Counted from the first letter of the stretch, positions 16,080 through 25,779 are shown. The stretch is DNA of 64,000 bases from Candidatus Rokuibacteriota bacterium (GCA_003221695.1 QHSX01000043.1:1-64000); one strand, 5' to 3'. A program made the numbers and translations. Notes: a model not told the origin generated them from the sequence alone.

Positions 16080-16747
16080 TGCGTCCCAGCCGGCTCCGCA
16101 GCCAGGACGGCTTCACGCTGGTCGAGGTCCTGATCGCGATGAGCGTTTTCCTGCTCATTCTCCTCGGGGTCTTCCAGGTCTTCGAGCCGAGCAACACCGC
16201 GTACCAGTCGAGCCAGCGCAAGCTCTCCGTCCAGCAGAACGGCCGGATCGCGATGGACATGATCGTCAGGCAGATCCGGATGGCCGGTGCCTTCCCGGAG
16301 AACTTCGACGCCAACCCGGCGAACGACCTGGCCAACGGCGTTCAGATCGCCACCGACACGGCGCTGGCCATCGCCGGGGACCTCGACGGGTCCGGCGCGA
16401 GCAACGCCTTCCTCTTCTGTCGCGACGCCTCCGGACTGCGGCGCGTCAGGGGCGCGATCGGTAACGCGGCTTCCTATACGTGCGGCAACGGCGACATCCT
16501 GGCCGAGAGCGTCACGAGCCTCAGCTTCGCCTACTACGACGCCAACAACAATCCGGTCCCGAATCCGCCGACCGCCCCCTATCAGCTCGACGGGCAGGCG
16601 CCCGGGGCCGCCCCGACCTTCGTGACCACGACGGAGCGGGCGGCCGTGCGGAGGGTCGTCATCAAGCTGACCGCCCGAGAGACCGTTCCCAACCAACCGG
16701 CTCAGACCTACACGTTGAACTCCGACGTGAGGCTCCGGAATCCCTGA
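16079..16747 (+). CDS. pilW: Type IV pilus minor pilin PilW-like (set 2)
   Basis: 222 aa. ATG 16079 shares its A with the preceding TGA. Leader MRPSRLRSQDG, cleavage site G/FTLVEVLIA, hydrophobic helix MSVFLLILLGVFQVF. The sequence RIAMDMIVRQIRMAGAFPEN is the PilW 'R.aG' stalk motif, and the C-terminus YTLNSDVRLRNP ends in the typical RN pattern, like its paralogue at 11802. There are two Cys (LFCRDA, YTCGNG). Role: tip-complex minor pilin. Confidence 0.85.
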   Translation: MRPSRLRSQDGFTLVEVLIAMSVFLLILLGVFQVFEPSNTAYQSSQRKLSVQQNGRIAMDMIVRQIRMAGAFPENFDANPANDLANGVQIATDTALAIAGDLDGSGASNAFLFCRDASGLRRVRGAIGNAASYTCGNGDILAESVTSLSFAYYDANNNPVPNPPTAPYQLDGQAPGAAPTFVTTTERAAVRRVVIKLTARETVPNQPAQTYTLNSDVRLRNP

Positions 16748-16760
16748 GGGAGGCCCGCGC

Positions 16761-17204
16761 ATGTGCCGACTGTGGCGACAGTGCTCCGACGAGCGTGGAA
16801 TGGCGCTGGTGATGGCGCTTTTTACCATGGCCATTCTTCTTGCGGCCGGCACGTTCTTACTGCGAATGTCCGCCACCGAGGGCGACATTGCGTACAACTC
16901 GATGTGGGCGGAGGGCAGCTTCTTCGCCGCCGACGCGGCCATCAATCTCGGTCTCGACCTGGTGTCGCCGACCGTCACGACGACGCCGATCGCTTCGACG
17001 ACGATCGGAAGCTTCACCTACCAGGGGAACGTCAACTTCTCCGGTACGCAACCGCAGCCGGGCTACTCCCTCGGCAGCGGGACGGGGTACAACCCGGGCG
17101 GGTACGTCTTCTATAACTTCGCGGTCACGGGCTCGGGGGCGGGCCCGAGAAGCTCCCAGCGCACCATCAACGTCGTGGCTGCGTACGGCCCGGTCGCCCA
17201 GTGA
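16761..17204 (+). CDS. pilX: PilX-like minor pilin (set 2)
   Basis: 147 aa, normal PilX size. The N-terminus (DERGMALVMALFTMAILLAAG) is a PilX_N pattern, followed by the stalk MSATEGDIAYNSMWAEGSFFAADAAI. The ribosome site gagggagg lies about ten bases before ATG 16761. Its stop overlaps the PilY1 start. In Pseudomonas, PilX helps export PilY1 to the pilus tip; the direct coupling here fits that. Confidence 0.82.
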   Translation: MCRLWRQCSDERGMALVMALFTMAILLAAGTFLLRMSATEGDIAYNSMWAEGSFFAADAAINLGLDLVSPTVTTTPIASTTIGSFTYQGNVNFSGTQPQPGYSLGSGTGYNPGGYVFYNFAVTGSGAGPRSSQRTINVVAAYGPVAQ

Positions 17205-20134
17205 GGTCCAGCGTGAAGAGACTGACAGCGAGTGTCCTGATCGCCGCGTTCCTGACACTGCAGGTCCACCCGTCGGCGTTTGCCGACGACAGCGACATCT
17301 TCGGCGCGAACATCCAGCCGAACGTGATGATCCTGATCGACAACTCGGGCAGCATGGCCCAGACGGTCCCGGGGGGCGCCTATGACCCGGCGACGACCTA
17401 CCCCGTCCTGCAGCAGTGCGACCCGGTGACGACCAAGAAACCCAAGACGACGACGTACTCGGACTGCGTCTCGACCAAGGTGTACCAGAGCAGCAAGAAG
17501 GGTGAGTACACCTTCTACGCCACCACTGTCTCCGACGTGAGTGACTCGAGCGCGCAGACTGCTCTGAACACGGTGGGGTACTGGTCGGGAAAGATCGCCA
17601 AATCCACCGTGAACCTCTACACGGGCAACTACCTCAACTACCTGATCGGGGTTTGCGGGGGAGACCCGGCCTGCCAAGAGTCGAAAATGAAAGTCGCCCA
17701 GGATGTCGTCAACTTCCTGCTCGACAACGTGCACGGCGTCCGCTTCGGTGTGATGACCTTCTACTACGGCTCCAATGGCGTGCGCGGCGGCAAGATGGTC
17801 GCGGAGATCGGGAAACCCGTTGGGGCGATGAAGGCCGCGGTCAACCAACTCACCCCGACCGGTGACACCCCGCTGGGCGAATTTGCGTACGACGCGGGCC
17901 AGTACTACAAGGGCGCGACGCTCACGGACGGGACGACGTTCACGAGCCCGATCCAGCTCTCGTGCCAGCCGAACTTCGTCATCCTGATCACGGACGGGAT
18001 GCAGACCTCTGGCATTCGGACCCTGGTGCCACCCGGCAGCAGCGCGCCGAACTCCACCAACAACGTGGCGTCGGACCTCTTCACCCAAGATTACTCGTCT
18101 GCGTTCTCGGGGGTGCAGAACGTCATCGTCCACACCGTCGGGTTCGGTATCGGCGCCAGTGAGTCGGCGCAGGCCATCGCCGACCTCAAGCAGGCGGCCA
18201 AGAACGGCGGCGGGCAGTTCTACGAGGCGAACAACAAGACCGATCTCGAGAAGTCGCTTCAGGATGCGATCCGGCGAATCGTCCAGGCAACCTTCACCTT
18301 CGCCACCCCGGTCCTGCCCTCGACCAGCACGACGGGAAGCTCGAAGGCCTATCTCGCGGCCTTCAAGTCCGACCCGTCTCGCCCGTTCTGGCAGGGCTAC
18401 CTCAAGGCCTATCAGCGGGACAGTCAGGGCCTGGTCCCGGTGGACGGCTCGGGGGTTCCGCTCACCTCGGCAATGGTCTGGGAGGCCGGTCAGGCGTTGA
18501 GTGCGATCCCGGCCGCGAACAGGACGATCTATACGGAGGTCAGCGGAAGCATCACGCCATTCACCAAGACCAACAGCGCCATCACGCCGGCCCTCCTCGG
18601 CGTCTCGACTAGCCTCCAGCACGACCAGATCATCGACTTCATCCGGGGCATCGACGTCAACGACGAGAATGAGAATGGCAACACGACGGAAGATCGGGCC
18701 TGGAAGCTCGGCGACATCTTCCATGCGACGCCGGTCCTGGTCACGCCACCGATCCTGGCTCTGAACGACTCGAGCTATCAGGCGTTCAAGACGGCGAATT
18801 CGTCCCGGACCAAAGTGCTGATCGCGGGGGCCAACGACGGGATGCTCCACGCCTTCAAGGAGAGCGACGGCGCCGAGCTCTGGGGCTTCATCCCGTCGGA
18901 CCTGCTCGAGGACTTGCAGGGCCTCACGGCGACCTCGGGAGAGCACCAGTTCTTCGTGGACGGCAGCCCGATCGCCGCCGACGTCAAGATCTCGGGCACC
19001 TGGAAGACGATCGTCGTCTTCGGCCTGAGACGGGGCGGAAAGACCTACCACGCTCTCGATATCACGGACACCACCAACCCCAGGTACCTGTGGAGCTTCA
19101 CCGACACGAAGCTGGGGGAGACCTGGTCCGAGCCCGCCATCGGCAAGGTGAAGATCGGCGGCGCCGACAAGTTCGTCGCGTTCGTCGGGGGCGGGTACGA
19201 CACGCCGCAGAACAACGCCCTCGGCAAGGCGTTCTTCGTGATCGACCTCGCCACCGGCGCGAAGCTCTGGGAATATTACAACGACGGCACGAGCGACGAC
19301 CGGCAGTACATGTACTTCAGCATCCCCGCCAACCCGACCGCCGTGGACCTGAACAGTGACGGCTACATCGATCGGGTCTACATCGGCGACGTGGGCGGGC
19401 AGATCTGGAAATTCGACGTCTCCGCGGGGGCGACGAGCAGCTGGGCGGGGAAGCGCCTCTTCGCCGCGCCTCCGACCCCGACCACGCCCCCGCCGGGCGG
19501 GGAATACTATCCACCTCAGGCTGTCTACGGCACGCCGGCGCTCGCCCTGGCCCCTGACCTGAAGCTCTGGGTCTACTTCGGTACGGGCGACCGGAACCAC
19601 CCCAACAACACGACGGCCCCGAACCGGTTCTATGGGATCAGGGACACGACCGACATGACGAACGGCTCCGCGCTGACGGAGTCCTCCCTCGCAGACGTGA
19701 CGAGCTCCAACGGGAGCTCAGCGTCGGGGTGGTTCTTCCGCCTCGGTAGCAACGAGAAGGTGCTCGCCACGGCCAACGTCTTCAACATGAACGTCCTGTT
19801 CTCCAGCTTCACCCCGACGACCACTACCACGTGCGAGAGCGGCGGCGGGACGGCCAAGCTCTACTCCGTCCAGGTCCTCACGGGCTACGCAGCCATCGAT
19901 TTCGTCACGGGTCTTGCCCTCGGCACGACCGACAGCTCGGCGACCCGGTCCGCGACCATCGGTGGAGGGATCGCCTCGATGCCGATCATCGTGATCACCC
20001 CACCAACGAGCCCAGGGCAAAAAGCATCGTCGTCGGCCATCACGGGCACCACGAACCAGCAGCTCCTGAACAACACGGTGCCTGCGCCGCCCTTCTTGAA
20101 GCAGGTCCGCTCCTGGATGGAGCAGGTGCAGTGA
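17201..20134 (+). CDS. pilY1: PilY1-type type IV pilus tip protein, copy 1
   Basis: 977 aa, slightly short for PilY1. A signal peptide (about residues 6-28, ending in AFA) precedes a von Willebrand A domain with intact MIDAS (DNSGS, Asp47). The C-terminal half is the PilY1 beta-propeller: KVLIAGANDGMLHAFKESDG, RRGGKTYHALDITDT, and a calcium-binding EF-like loop DLNSDGYID (Asp716-Asp724) before RVYIGDVGGQIWKFD. PilY1 sits at the pilus tip, controls retraction through calcium and can act as adhesin or mechanosensor. GTG 17201 gives a GTGA overlap with pilX; GTG 17213, preceded by gaggt, would align with the start of copy 2 and is equally plausible. The last 126 bases are nearly identical to the end of copy 2. 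Confidence 0.88.
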   Translation: MRSSVKRLTASVLIAAFLTLQVHPSAFADDSDIFGANIQPNVMILIDNSGSMAQTVPGGAYDPATTYPVLQQCDPVTTKKPKTTTYSDCVSTKVYQSSKKGEYTFYATTVSDVSDSSAQTALNTVGYWSGKIAKSTVNLYTGNYLNYLIGVCGGDPACQESKMKVAQDVVNFLLDNVHGVRFGVMTFYYGSNGVRGGKMVAEIGKPVGAMKAAVNQLTPTGDTPLGEFAYDAGQYYKGATLTDGTTFTSPIQLSCQPNFVILITDGMQTSGIRTLVPPGSSAPNSTNNVASDLFTQDYSSAFSGVQNVIVHTVGFGIGASESAQAIADLKQAAKNGGGQFYEANNKTDLEKSLQDAIRRIVQATFTFATPVLPSTSTTGSSKAYLAAFKSDPSRPFWQGYLKAYQRDSQGLVPVDGSGVPLTSAMVWEAGQALSAIPAANRTIYTEVSGSITPFTKTNSAITPALLGVSTSLQHDQIIDFIRGIDVNDENENGNTTEDRAWKLGDIFHATPVLVTPPILALNDSSYQAFKTANSSRTKVLIAGANDGMLHAFKESDGAELWGFIPSDLLEDLQGLTATSGEHQFFVDGSPIAADVKISGTWKTIVVFGLRRGGKTYHALDITDTTNPRYLWSFTDTKLGETWSEPAIGKVKIGGADKFVAFVGGGYDTPQNNALGKAFFVIDLATGAKLWEYYNDGTSDDRQYMYFSIPANPTAVDLNSDGYIDRVYIGDVGGQIWKFDVSAGATSSWAGKRLFAAPPTPTTPPPGGEYYPPQAVYGTPALALAPDLKLWVYFGTGDRNHPNNTTAPNRFYGIRDTTDMTNGSALTESSLADVTSSNGSSASGWFFRLGSNEKVLATANVFNMNVLFSSFTPTTTTTCESGGGTAKLYSVQVLTGYAAIDFVTGLALGTTDSSATRSATIGGGIASMPIIVITPPTSPGQKASSSAITGTTNQQLLNNTVPAPPFLKQVRSWMEQVQ

Positions 20135-23007
20135 AGAGACTAACAGCGCTCGTCCTGATCGCCGCGCTCGTGCTGGCGCAGTTTCCTCCGTCGGCGTTTG
20201 CCGACGACAGCGACATCTTCGGCGCGAACATCCAGCCGAACGTGATGATCCTGCTGGACAACTCGCTCAGCATGACCGACAACGTCAATTCGCAGGCCTA
20301 TGTCCCCGCGACCAACTACACCGTCGTCAACACCTGCGGAAGCAGCTGGAATACCGCGTGCGACCGCGTCAAGGTCTACCAGAGCAACTTCTGGCACACG
20401 TACCTGCAATACGCCAACAACATCGCAGCCGTGAACAGCGCGGCCGCTCGCAGCGCACTGTCCACGAACGGGTACTGGTCGGGACGAATCGGCGGCTCCA
20501 CGGTGAACCTTTACGTCGGCAACTACATCAACTATCAATACGCGGGCTGCGTGGGCCTCACCTGCCCCAACGCCAAGATGGGCATCGCCAAGCGCGTCAT
20601 CGAAAACCTGTTCGACAACGTGACGGGTGTTCGGTTCGGGGTCATGCAGTTCACGAACAACGGCACGCAAGGCCAGGGCGGGGGCGCGATGGTCGCGCAG
20701 ATCGGGACCGACGTCGCCACGATGAAGACGGCGGTCGACGGCATCACTCCTTATGGGTACACCCCGCTGGGCGAGTTCCTCTACGACGGCGGCCAGTACT
20801 TCAAGGGCCAGGCCCTCAGGAACGGGCAAACCTACGCGAGCCCGATCCAGGCCTCGGTCGGCGAGTGTCAGCCGAACTTCATCATCCTGATCACGGACGG
20901 GCTCCAGAACGGCAGCATGGACGTGCGGACGGAGGCGACTAATCGTTACACGCAGGATCATGCGTCCTCATTCACGGGAACGCAGAACGTGATCGTCCAC
21001 ACCATCGGGTTTGGGATCGGCGTGAGCGAGCCAGGGAACGTCATCGCCGCCAATGATGTCCTGAGGACGGCGGCCCAGAATGGCGGCGGCCAGTTCTACG
21101 ACACCAACAACGAGGCCGACCTGGAGGCGGCGCTTCAGGACGCGATCCGCCGGGTCATCCAGGCGACCTTCACCTTCGCCACCCCGGTGCTTCCCTCGAC
21201 CAGCACCACGGGGAGCACCAAGGCCTATCTCGCAGCCTTCAAGTCCGACCCGTCTCGCCCGTTCTGGCAGGGCTACCTCAAGGCCTACCAGCGAAACTCC
21301 GACGGGCAGGTCCCGGTCGACGCCAACGGGGTGCCCCTGACGTCGGCTCTGGTCTGGGAGGCCGGTCAGGTGCTGACCACCATCCCGGCCGCGAGCCGGA
21401 CGATCTATACGGTGGTCGCCGGGAATCGCGAATCGTTCGTGAAGACCAACGCCGCCGTCACGGTCGCCCTCCTCGGCGCCTCCGGCACCACCCAGCGGGA
21501 CCAGATCATCGACTACCTGCGGGGCGTCGACGTCTTTGACGAGAACAAGAACAGCAACACCACGGAGGATCGGAGCTGGAAGCTCGGCGACATCTTCCAC
21601 TCGACGCCGGTCCTCGTCACGCCGCCGCTCCTGGCGCTGAACGACTCCAGTTATCAGTCGTTCAAGACGGCTCAGGCGTCCCGCACCAAGGTGTTGATCG
21701 CGGGGGCCAACGACGGGATGCTCCATGCCTTCCGGGAGACGGACGGTAGGGAGCTCTGGGCGTTCATCCCGCCGGACCTACTCGCCAGCGTCAAAAACTT
21801 GACTTCCACGTCGGGGGATCACCTCTTCTACGTGGACGGCAGCCCGATCGCGGCGGACATCAAGGTCTCGGGTAGCTGGAAAACGATCGTCCTCTTCGGC
21901 GTGCGACGCGGGGGGAACCACTACTACGCCCTGGACATTACGGACACCACCAACCCCACGTACCTGTGGAGCTTCACCGACTCCAAGCTGGGGGAGACGT
22001 GGTCCGAGCCCGCCATCGGTAAAGTGAAGATCGGCGGGGCCGACAAATTCGTGGCGTTCGTCGGCGGAGGGTACGACTCGGGGTCGAACAACGCCCTCGG
22101 TAAGGCGTTCTTCGCCATCGATCTCTCGGACGGCACGAAGCTCTGGGAGTACTACAACGACACCACGCTGGACGACCGTCAGTACATGAACTTCAGCATC
22201 CCCGCGAACCCGACCGCCGTGGACCTGAACAGCGACGGATACGTCGACCGGGTCTACATCGGCGACGTGGGCGGGCAGGTCTGGAAGTTCGACGTGTCCG
22301 CCAATGCGACATCGAGCTGGGCGGGGAAGCGCCTCTTCGCCGCGGTGGCGACCGACACCACGCCGGCGCCCGGGGAATACTATCCAGCGCAGGCCATCTA
22401 CGGCACGCCGGCGCTCGCTCTCGGCCCTGACCTGAAGGTCTGGGTCTTCTTCGGTACGGGCGATCGGAACCACCCCAACAACACGACGTCCCCGAACCGA
22501 TTCTATGGGGTCAAAGACACCACCGACATGACGAACGGCTCCGTGCTGAGGGAGACCAGCCTCGCGGACGTGTCGACCTCCAACGCGACCGACCCGGATG
22601 GGTGGTTCTTCACGCTGGGCAGCAACGAGAAGGTGCTTGCGACGGCCAACGTCTTCAACACGCAGGTCTTGTTCTCGACCTTCACGCCGGTCAGCACCGT
22701 GACGTGCACGAGCGGCGGCGGGACAGCCAAGCTGTACTCCGTCCAGATGCTCACGGGTTACGCGGGCATCGATTTCAGCACGGGCACGGCCCTCACCACG
22801 ACCGACAGCTCGCACACGCGGTCGACGACCCTCGGCGAGGGGATCGCCTCGATGCCGGTCATCTTGATCATCCCACCGGCAAGCCCAGGGCAAAAAGCAT
22901 CGTCGTCGGCCATCACGGGCACGACGAACCAGCAGCTCCTGAACAACGCGGTGCCTCCGCCTCCCTTCCTGAAGCAGGTTCGCTCCTGGATGGAGCAGGT
23001 GCAGTGA
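20131..23007 (+). CDS. pilY1: PilY1-type type IV pilus tip protein, copy 2
   Basis: 958 aa. GTG 20131 overlaps the stop of copy 1. Same architecture: signal peptide (MKRLTALVLIAALVLAQ... ending AFA), vWA domain with MIDAS DNSLS (Asp43), and the propeller with calcium loop DLNSDGYVD (Asp698-Asp706). Long stretches such as TFTFATPVLPSTSTTG and FWQGYLKAYQR are the same in both copies, whereas the vWA-proximal part (about residues 55-300) has diverged. This suggests two tip variants that share a conserved retraction-control domain but differ in ligand- or force-sensing surface. It is followed by the TPR gene with a GTGA overlap. Confidence 0.88.
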   Translation: MKRLTALVLIAALVLAQFPPSAFADDSDIFGANIQPNVMILLDNSLSMTDNVNSQAYVPATNYTVVNTCGSSWNTACDRVKVYQSNFWHTYLQYANNIAAVNSAAARSALSTNGYWSGRIGGSTVNLYVGNYINYQYAGCVGLTCPNAKMGIAKRVIENLFDNVTGVRFGVMQFTNNGTQGQGGGAMVAQIGTDVATMKTAVDGITPYGYTPLGEFLYDGGQYFKGQALRNGQTYASPIQASVGECQPNFIILITDGLQNGSMDVRTEATNRYTQDHASSFTGTQNVIVHTIGFGIGVSEPGNVIAANDVLRTAAQNGGGQFYDTNNEADLEAALQDAIRRVIQATFTFATPVLPSTSTTGSTKAYLAAFKSDPSRPFWQGYLKAYQRNSDGQVPVDANGVPLTSALVWEAGQVLTTIPAASRTIYTVVAGNRESFVKTNAAVTVALLGASGTTQRDQIIDYLRGVDVFDENKNSNTTEDRSWKLGDIFHSTPVLVTPPLLALNDSSYQSFKTAQASRTKVLIAGANDGMLHAFRETDGRELWAFIPPDLLASVKNLTSTSGDHLFYVDGSPIAADIKVSGSWKTIVLFGVRRGGNHYYALDITDTTNPTYLWSFTDSKLGETWSEPAIGKVKIGGADKFVAFVGGGYDSGSNNALGKAFFAIDLSDGTKLWEYYNDTTLDDRQYMNFSIPANPTAVDLNSDGYVDRVYIGDVGGQVWKFDVSANATSSWAGKRLFAAVATDTTPAPGEYYPAQAIYGTPALALGPDLKVWVFFGTGDRNHPNNTTSPNRFYGVKDTTDMTNGSVLRETSLADVSTSNATDPDGWFFTLGSNEKVLATANVFNTQVLFSTFTPVSTVTCTSGGGTAKLYSVQMLTGYAGIDFSTGTALTTTDSSHTRSTTLGEGIASMPVILIIPPASPGQKASSSAITGTTNQQLLNNAVPPPPFLKQVRSWMEQVQ

Positions 23008-23708
23008 GAACGCCGCTGCTCGCGCTGGCGCTCTGCGCGCTCCTGATCGGCGTCGCCCGCGGGCAGGAGCGGCCCTCCGACGCGGCGCTCGACCGGAACA
23101 ACCGGGGCGCCGCCCTGCTGCAGCAGGGGAAGCTCGAGGAGGCCATCGCGGAACTGCGACAGGTCGTCGACATGGCTCCGGCGTATGTCGTCGCCCACTC
23201 GAATCTGGCCTACGCCTATGAGCGGCAAGGGCGGTCCGACGAGGCGATCGCCGAGTATCGGAAGGTCCTCGAGCTCGAACCCGACAATTCGGTCGTCCGC
23301 AACAACCTCGGCGCCCTCTACAGCAGGGACGGCCGCTACGAGGAGGCCGTCCGCGAATTCGAGGAGCTTCTGCGGCGTGATCCCACCAACGCCACGGCAA
23401 AGGGTAACCTCGAGAACGCGAAGCGGAACAAGGCGGTCGCGCGCGAGCGTCAGGACCAGGTCGGCCGGACCCTGATGATCGTCGACGCCCGCCCCAACGA
23501 TCCCTGGGCGGCATACGACGCCGCCCGCATCTTCGCGCAACAGGGCAACAACGACCAGGCTCTCGCGTGGCTCACCAAGGCGCTCGACCTCGGCTTCAAC
23601 AAGCTGGACTTCGTGAGCGTCGATCCAGCCCTCAAGGGCCTCAGGGCGGACCCGCGGTTCTCGACGCTCCTCGAGGAGCGCGGGGCTCAGACAGGAAAAC
23701 CGCGGTAG
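23004..23708 (+). CDS. Periplasmic tetratricopeptide-repeat protein, last gene of the pilus operon
   Basis: 234 aa, GTG start overlapping the pilY1 stop. The signal peptide (TPLLALALCALLIGVARG) is followed by about three TPR units: NNRGAALLQQGKLEEAIAEL, AHSNLAYAYERQGRSDEAIA, VRNNLGALYSRDGRYEEAVR, then a linker and another pair (AAYDAARIFAQQGNNDQALA). TPRs bind proteins. Placed behind two pilY1 genes in one coupled transcript, it may assist secretion or assembly of the tip complex. No specific family is recognised. Confidence 0.75.
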   Translation: MRTPLLALALCALLIGVARGQERPSDAALDRNNRGAALLQQGKLEEAIAELRQVVDMAPAYVVAHSNLAYAYERQGRSDEAIAEYRKVLELEPDNSVVRNNLGALYSRDGRYEEAVREFEELLRRDPTNATAKGNLENAKRNKAVARERQDQVGRTLMIVDARPNDPWAAYDAARIFAQQGNNDQALAWLTKALDLGFNKLDFVSVDPALKGLRADPRFSTLLEERGAQTGKPR

Positions 23709-23801
23709 CCGTTTCGCGTTGATCCTTCCCTCCGCAGCCGGCCCGGGCGACGAGGCCCGCGCGATGGTACCATCGCGACACATCCGCCGACGGAGGATCC
23801 C

Positions 23802-24596
23802 ATGAGCCAGGACCTGCTCGAAGGGCGTAAGGATAAGGTCGCGGTGCTCACGCTGAACCGGCCCGACCGCCTCAACGCCATGTCGCCAGCAATGCTCGAC
23901 GCGCTGCTCGAAGCGCTGCCACGGCTCGCCGCCGACCCTGAGGTCGGGGTCGTCGTGCTCACGGGCGCCGGCCGCGGCTTCTGCGCGGGCGGGGACGTGA
24001 AGGCGATGGCCGAGGGGCGCGAGTTCGGCGGGACCACGCTCGAGGAGAAGGCGCAGGCGCTCCGCTCGCGCATGGAGGTGTCGCGCTGGCTCCACGAGAT
24101 GCCGAAGCCGACGATCGCGATGGTGCGGGGCGCGGCGGCCGGCGCGGGCCTGTCGCTGGCGCTCGCGTGCGACCTGCGCGTCGCCGGCGACTCGGCGCGC
24201 TTCGCGACGGCGTTTGCGCGCGTCGGCTACTCCGGCGACTTCGGCGGTAGCTGGTTCCTCACCCAGCTCGTCGGCACGGCGAAGGCGCGCGAGCTCTATT
24301 ACACCGCGGACATCGTGGACGCCAGCCAAGCGCGGGAGCTCGGGATCGTCAACCGGGTCGTCCCCGACGGGCACCTCGAGGAGGAGACGATGGCGCTCGC
24401 CGCGCGGCTCGCGCAGGGCCCACGGATCGCCTACCGCTACATGAAGCGGAACTTCAACGCGGCGGAGAGTGGGACGCTCAAAGACCTGCTCGACCTCGAG
24501 GCGTGGCACCACACGCGCTGCGGGCTGACCGAGGACCACCGCGAGGCGACGAAGGCCTTCGTCGAGAAGCGGGACCCCGTCTTCCGAGGCTTGTAG
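23802..24596 (+). CDS. Enoyl-CoA hydratase/isomerase family protein
   Basis: 264 aa, a crotonase-fold enzyme acting on acyl-CoA thioesters. The oxyanion-hole segments are present: TGAGRGFCAGGDVKAMAEG (about residues 57-75) and GAAAGAGLSLALACDLRVA (about 108-126). The acid/base position reads VGYSGDFGGSWFL, with Asp where classical hydratases have Glu, as in PaaG-like isomerases. The C-terminus has HREATKAFVEKRDPVFRG, typical of the family. The start ATG 23802 has ggagg upstream. It lies 93 bases behind the pilus operon and 19 before tenA, with no clear functional link to either. Confidence 0.87.
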   Translation: MSQDLLEGRKDKVAVLTLNRPDRLNAMSPAMLDALLEALPRLAADPEVGVVVLTGAGRGFCAGGDVKAMAEGREFGGTTLEEKAQALRSRMEVSRWLHEMPKPTIAMVRGAAAGAGLSLALACDLRVAGDSARFATAFARVGYSGDFGGSWFLTQLVGTAKARELYYTADIVDASQARELGIVNRVVPDGHLEEETMALAARLAQGPRIAYRYMKRNFNAAESGTLKDLLDLEAWHHTRCGLTEDHREATKAFVEKRDPVFRGL

Positions 24597-24615
24597 CCTC
24601 CGGCCGGAGGTCGGC

Positions 24616-25278
24616 ATGGCGTTCGCGCAGGAGCTCTGGCGGTCGATCGGGCCGATCTACGCGGCCATCCTGCGCCACCCCTTCGTGCGTGGGCTCACCG
24701 ACGGCTCGCTTCCACGGGAAAGCTTCCGCTTCTACGCGGTGCAGGACGCGCTCTACCTCCGCGAGTTCGCGCGGGCGCTCTCGCTCGCGGCGGCCCGCGC
24801 GCCCGAGGACGGCTGGATCATCATGTTCAACGAGCACGCGGCCGGCGCCCTCAAGGTCGAGCGGGCGCTCCACGAGAGCTTCTTCAAGGAGTTCGGCCTG
24901 ACGCCCGCCGCCGTCGCCGCGACGCCGATGGCGCCGACCTGTCTGGCGTACACGAGTTACCTCCTCGCCGTCGCGTACGGCGCGCCGTACCACGAGGCGC
25001 TGGGCGCGGTGCTGCCGTGCTACTGGATCTACTGGGAGGTCGGCCGCGAGCTCGAGCGCGCGGGCTCGCCCGACCCGCTCTACGCGCGCTGGATCGCCAC
25101 CTACGCCTCGAAGGAGTTCGGCGACGTGGTGGGCGCCGTGATCGACGCCACCGAGCGGACCGCCGCACGCCTCGGCCTTCGAGAGCGTGAAGCGATGGCT
25201 CGGCACTTCGTGACGACGAGCCGCTACGAGTGGATGTTCTGGGAGATGGGTCATCGCCGCGAGGCGTGGCCGCTCTGA
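24616..25278 (+). CDS. tenA: TenA/thiaminase II family protein
   Basis: 220 aa, the usual TenA length. TenA hydrolyses damaged thiamin pyrimidines (aminopyrimidine aminohydrolase) or thiamin itself, in salvage of the HMP moiety. The catalytic Cys lies in LPCYWIYWEVG (Cys135), and the C-terminal YEWMFWEM carries the Glu of the active site. HPFVRGLTDGSLPRESFRFY at the N-terminus is a strong family signature. No other thiamin gene is in the window, so it is a lone salvage enzyme here. ATG 24616 starts 19 bases after the enoyl-CoA hydratase stop. Confidence 0.92.
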   Translation: MAFAQELWRSIGPIYAAILRHPFVRGLTDGSLPRESFRFYAVQDALYLREFARALSLAAARAPEDGWIIMFNEHAAGALKVERALHESFFKEFGLTPAAVAATPMAPTCLAYTSYLLAVAYGAPYHEALGAVLPCYWIYWEVGRELERAGSPDPLYARWIATYASKEFGDVVGAVIDATERTAARLGLREREAMARHFVTTSRYEWMFWEMGHRREAWPL

Positions 25279-25293
25279 GGGCGCGGCGCGCCG

Positions 25294-25779
25294 ATGCGTG
25301 ATCCCGAGCTCATGCGACGCGCGACCGAGCTGTGGCAGGAGGCGTACCGCCACCAGCTGCAGGGCGACCTCGAGCGCGCGATCGAGTTCTACCAGCGGTC
25401 CATCGGCGTGTGCCCAACGGCGGAGGCGCACACGTTCCTCGGCTGGACCCTGAGCTTCCAGGGGCGCCTCGAGGAAGCGACACGCGAGTGTCTCAAGGCG
25501 ATCGAGGTCGACCCGGACTTCGGCAACCCCTACAACGACATCGGGTGTTACCTGATGCAACAGGACAAGCTCGAGGAGGCGATTCCGTGGCTCGAGAAGG
25601 CCAAGCGCGCCCCGCGCTACGAGCCGCGCCAGTTTCCCTACATGAACCTCGGGCGGATCTACCTGCGGCAGGGGCGCTGGTCGGAGGCGCTCCGCGAGTT
25701 CCAGGCTGCGGTGCGCCTGGCGCCCGACGACGTCGAGCTGCGCAAGACCCTCCACTCGCTGCGCGCCCGCCTGAACTGA
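25294..25779 (+). CDS. Cytoplasmic TPR protein
   Basis: 161 aa, no signal peptide, made of about three to four TPR helix pairs: YRHQLQGDLERAIEFYQRSI, AHTFLGWTLSFQGRLEEATR, PYNDIGCYLMQQDKLEEAIP, and PYMNLGRIYLRQGRWSEALR. It begins 15 bases after tenA and may share its transcript. This kind of short all-TPR protein is common and its partner cannot be inferred. Coding is well supported by the repeats. Confidence 0.8.
   Translation: MRDPELMRRATELWQEAYRHQLQGDLERAIEFYQRSIGVCPTAEAHTFLGWTLSFQGRLEEATRECLKAIEVDPDFGNPYNDIGCYLMQQDKLEEAIPWLEKAKRAPRYEPRQFPYMNLGRIYLRQGRWSEALREFQAAVRLAPDDVELRKTLHSLRARLN

Noticed and set aside
17111-19600. Long minus-strand frame opposite pilY1
   Set aside because: Same antisense composition; the plus strand has vWA and propeller motifs.
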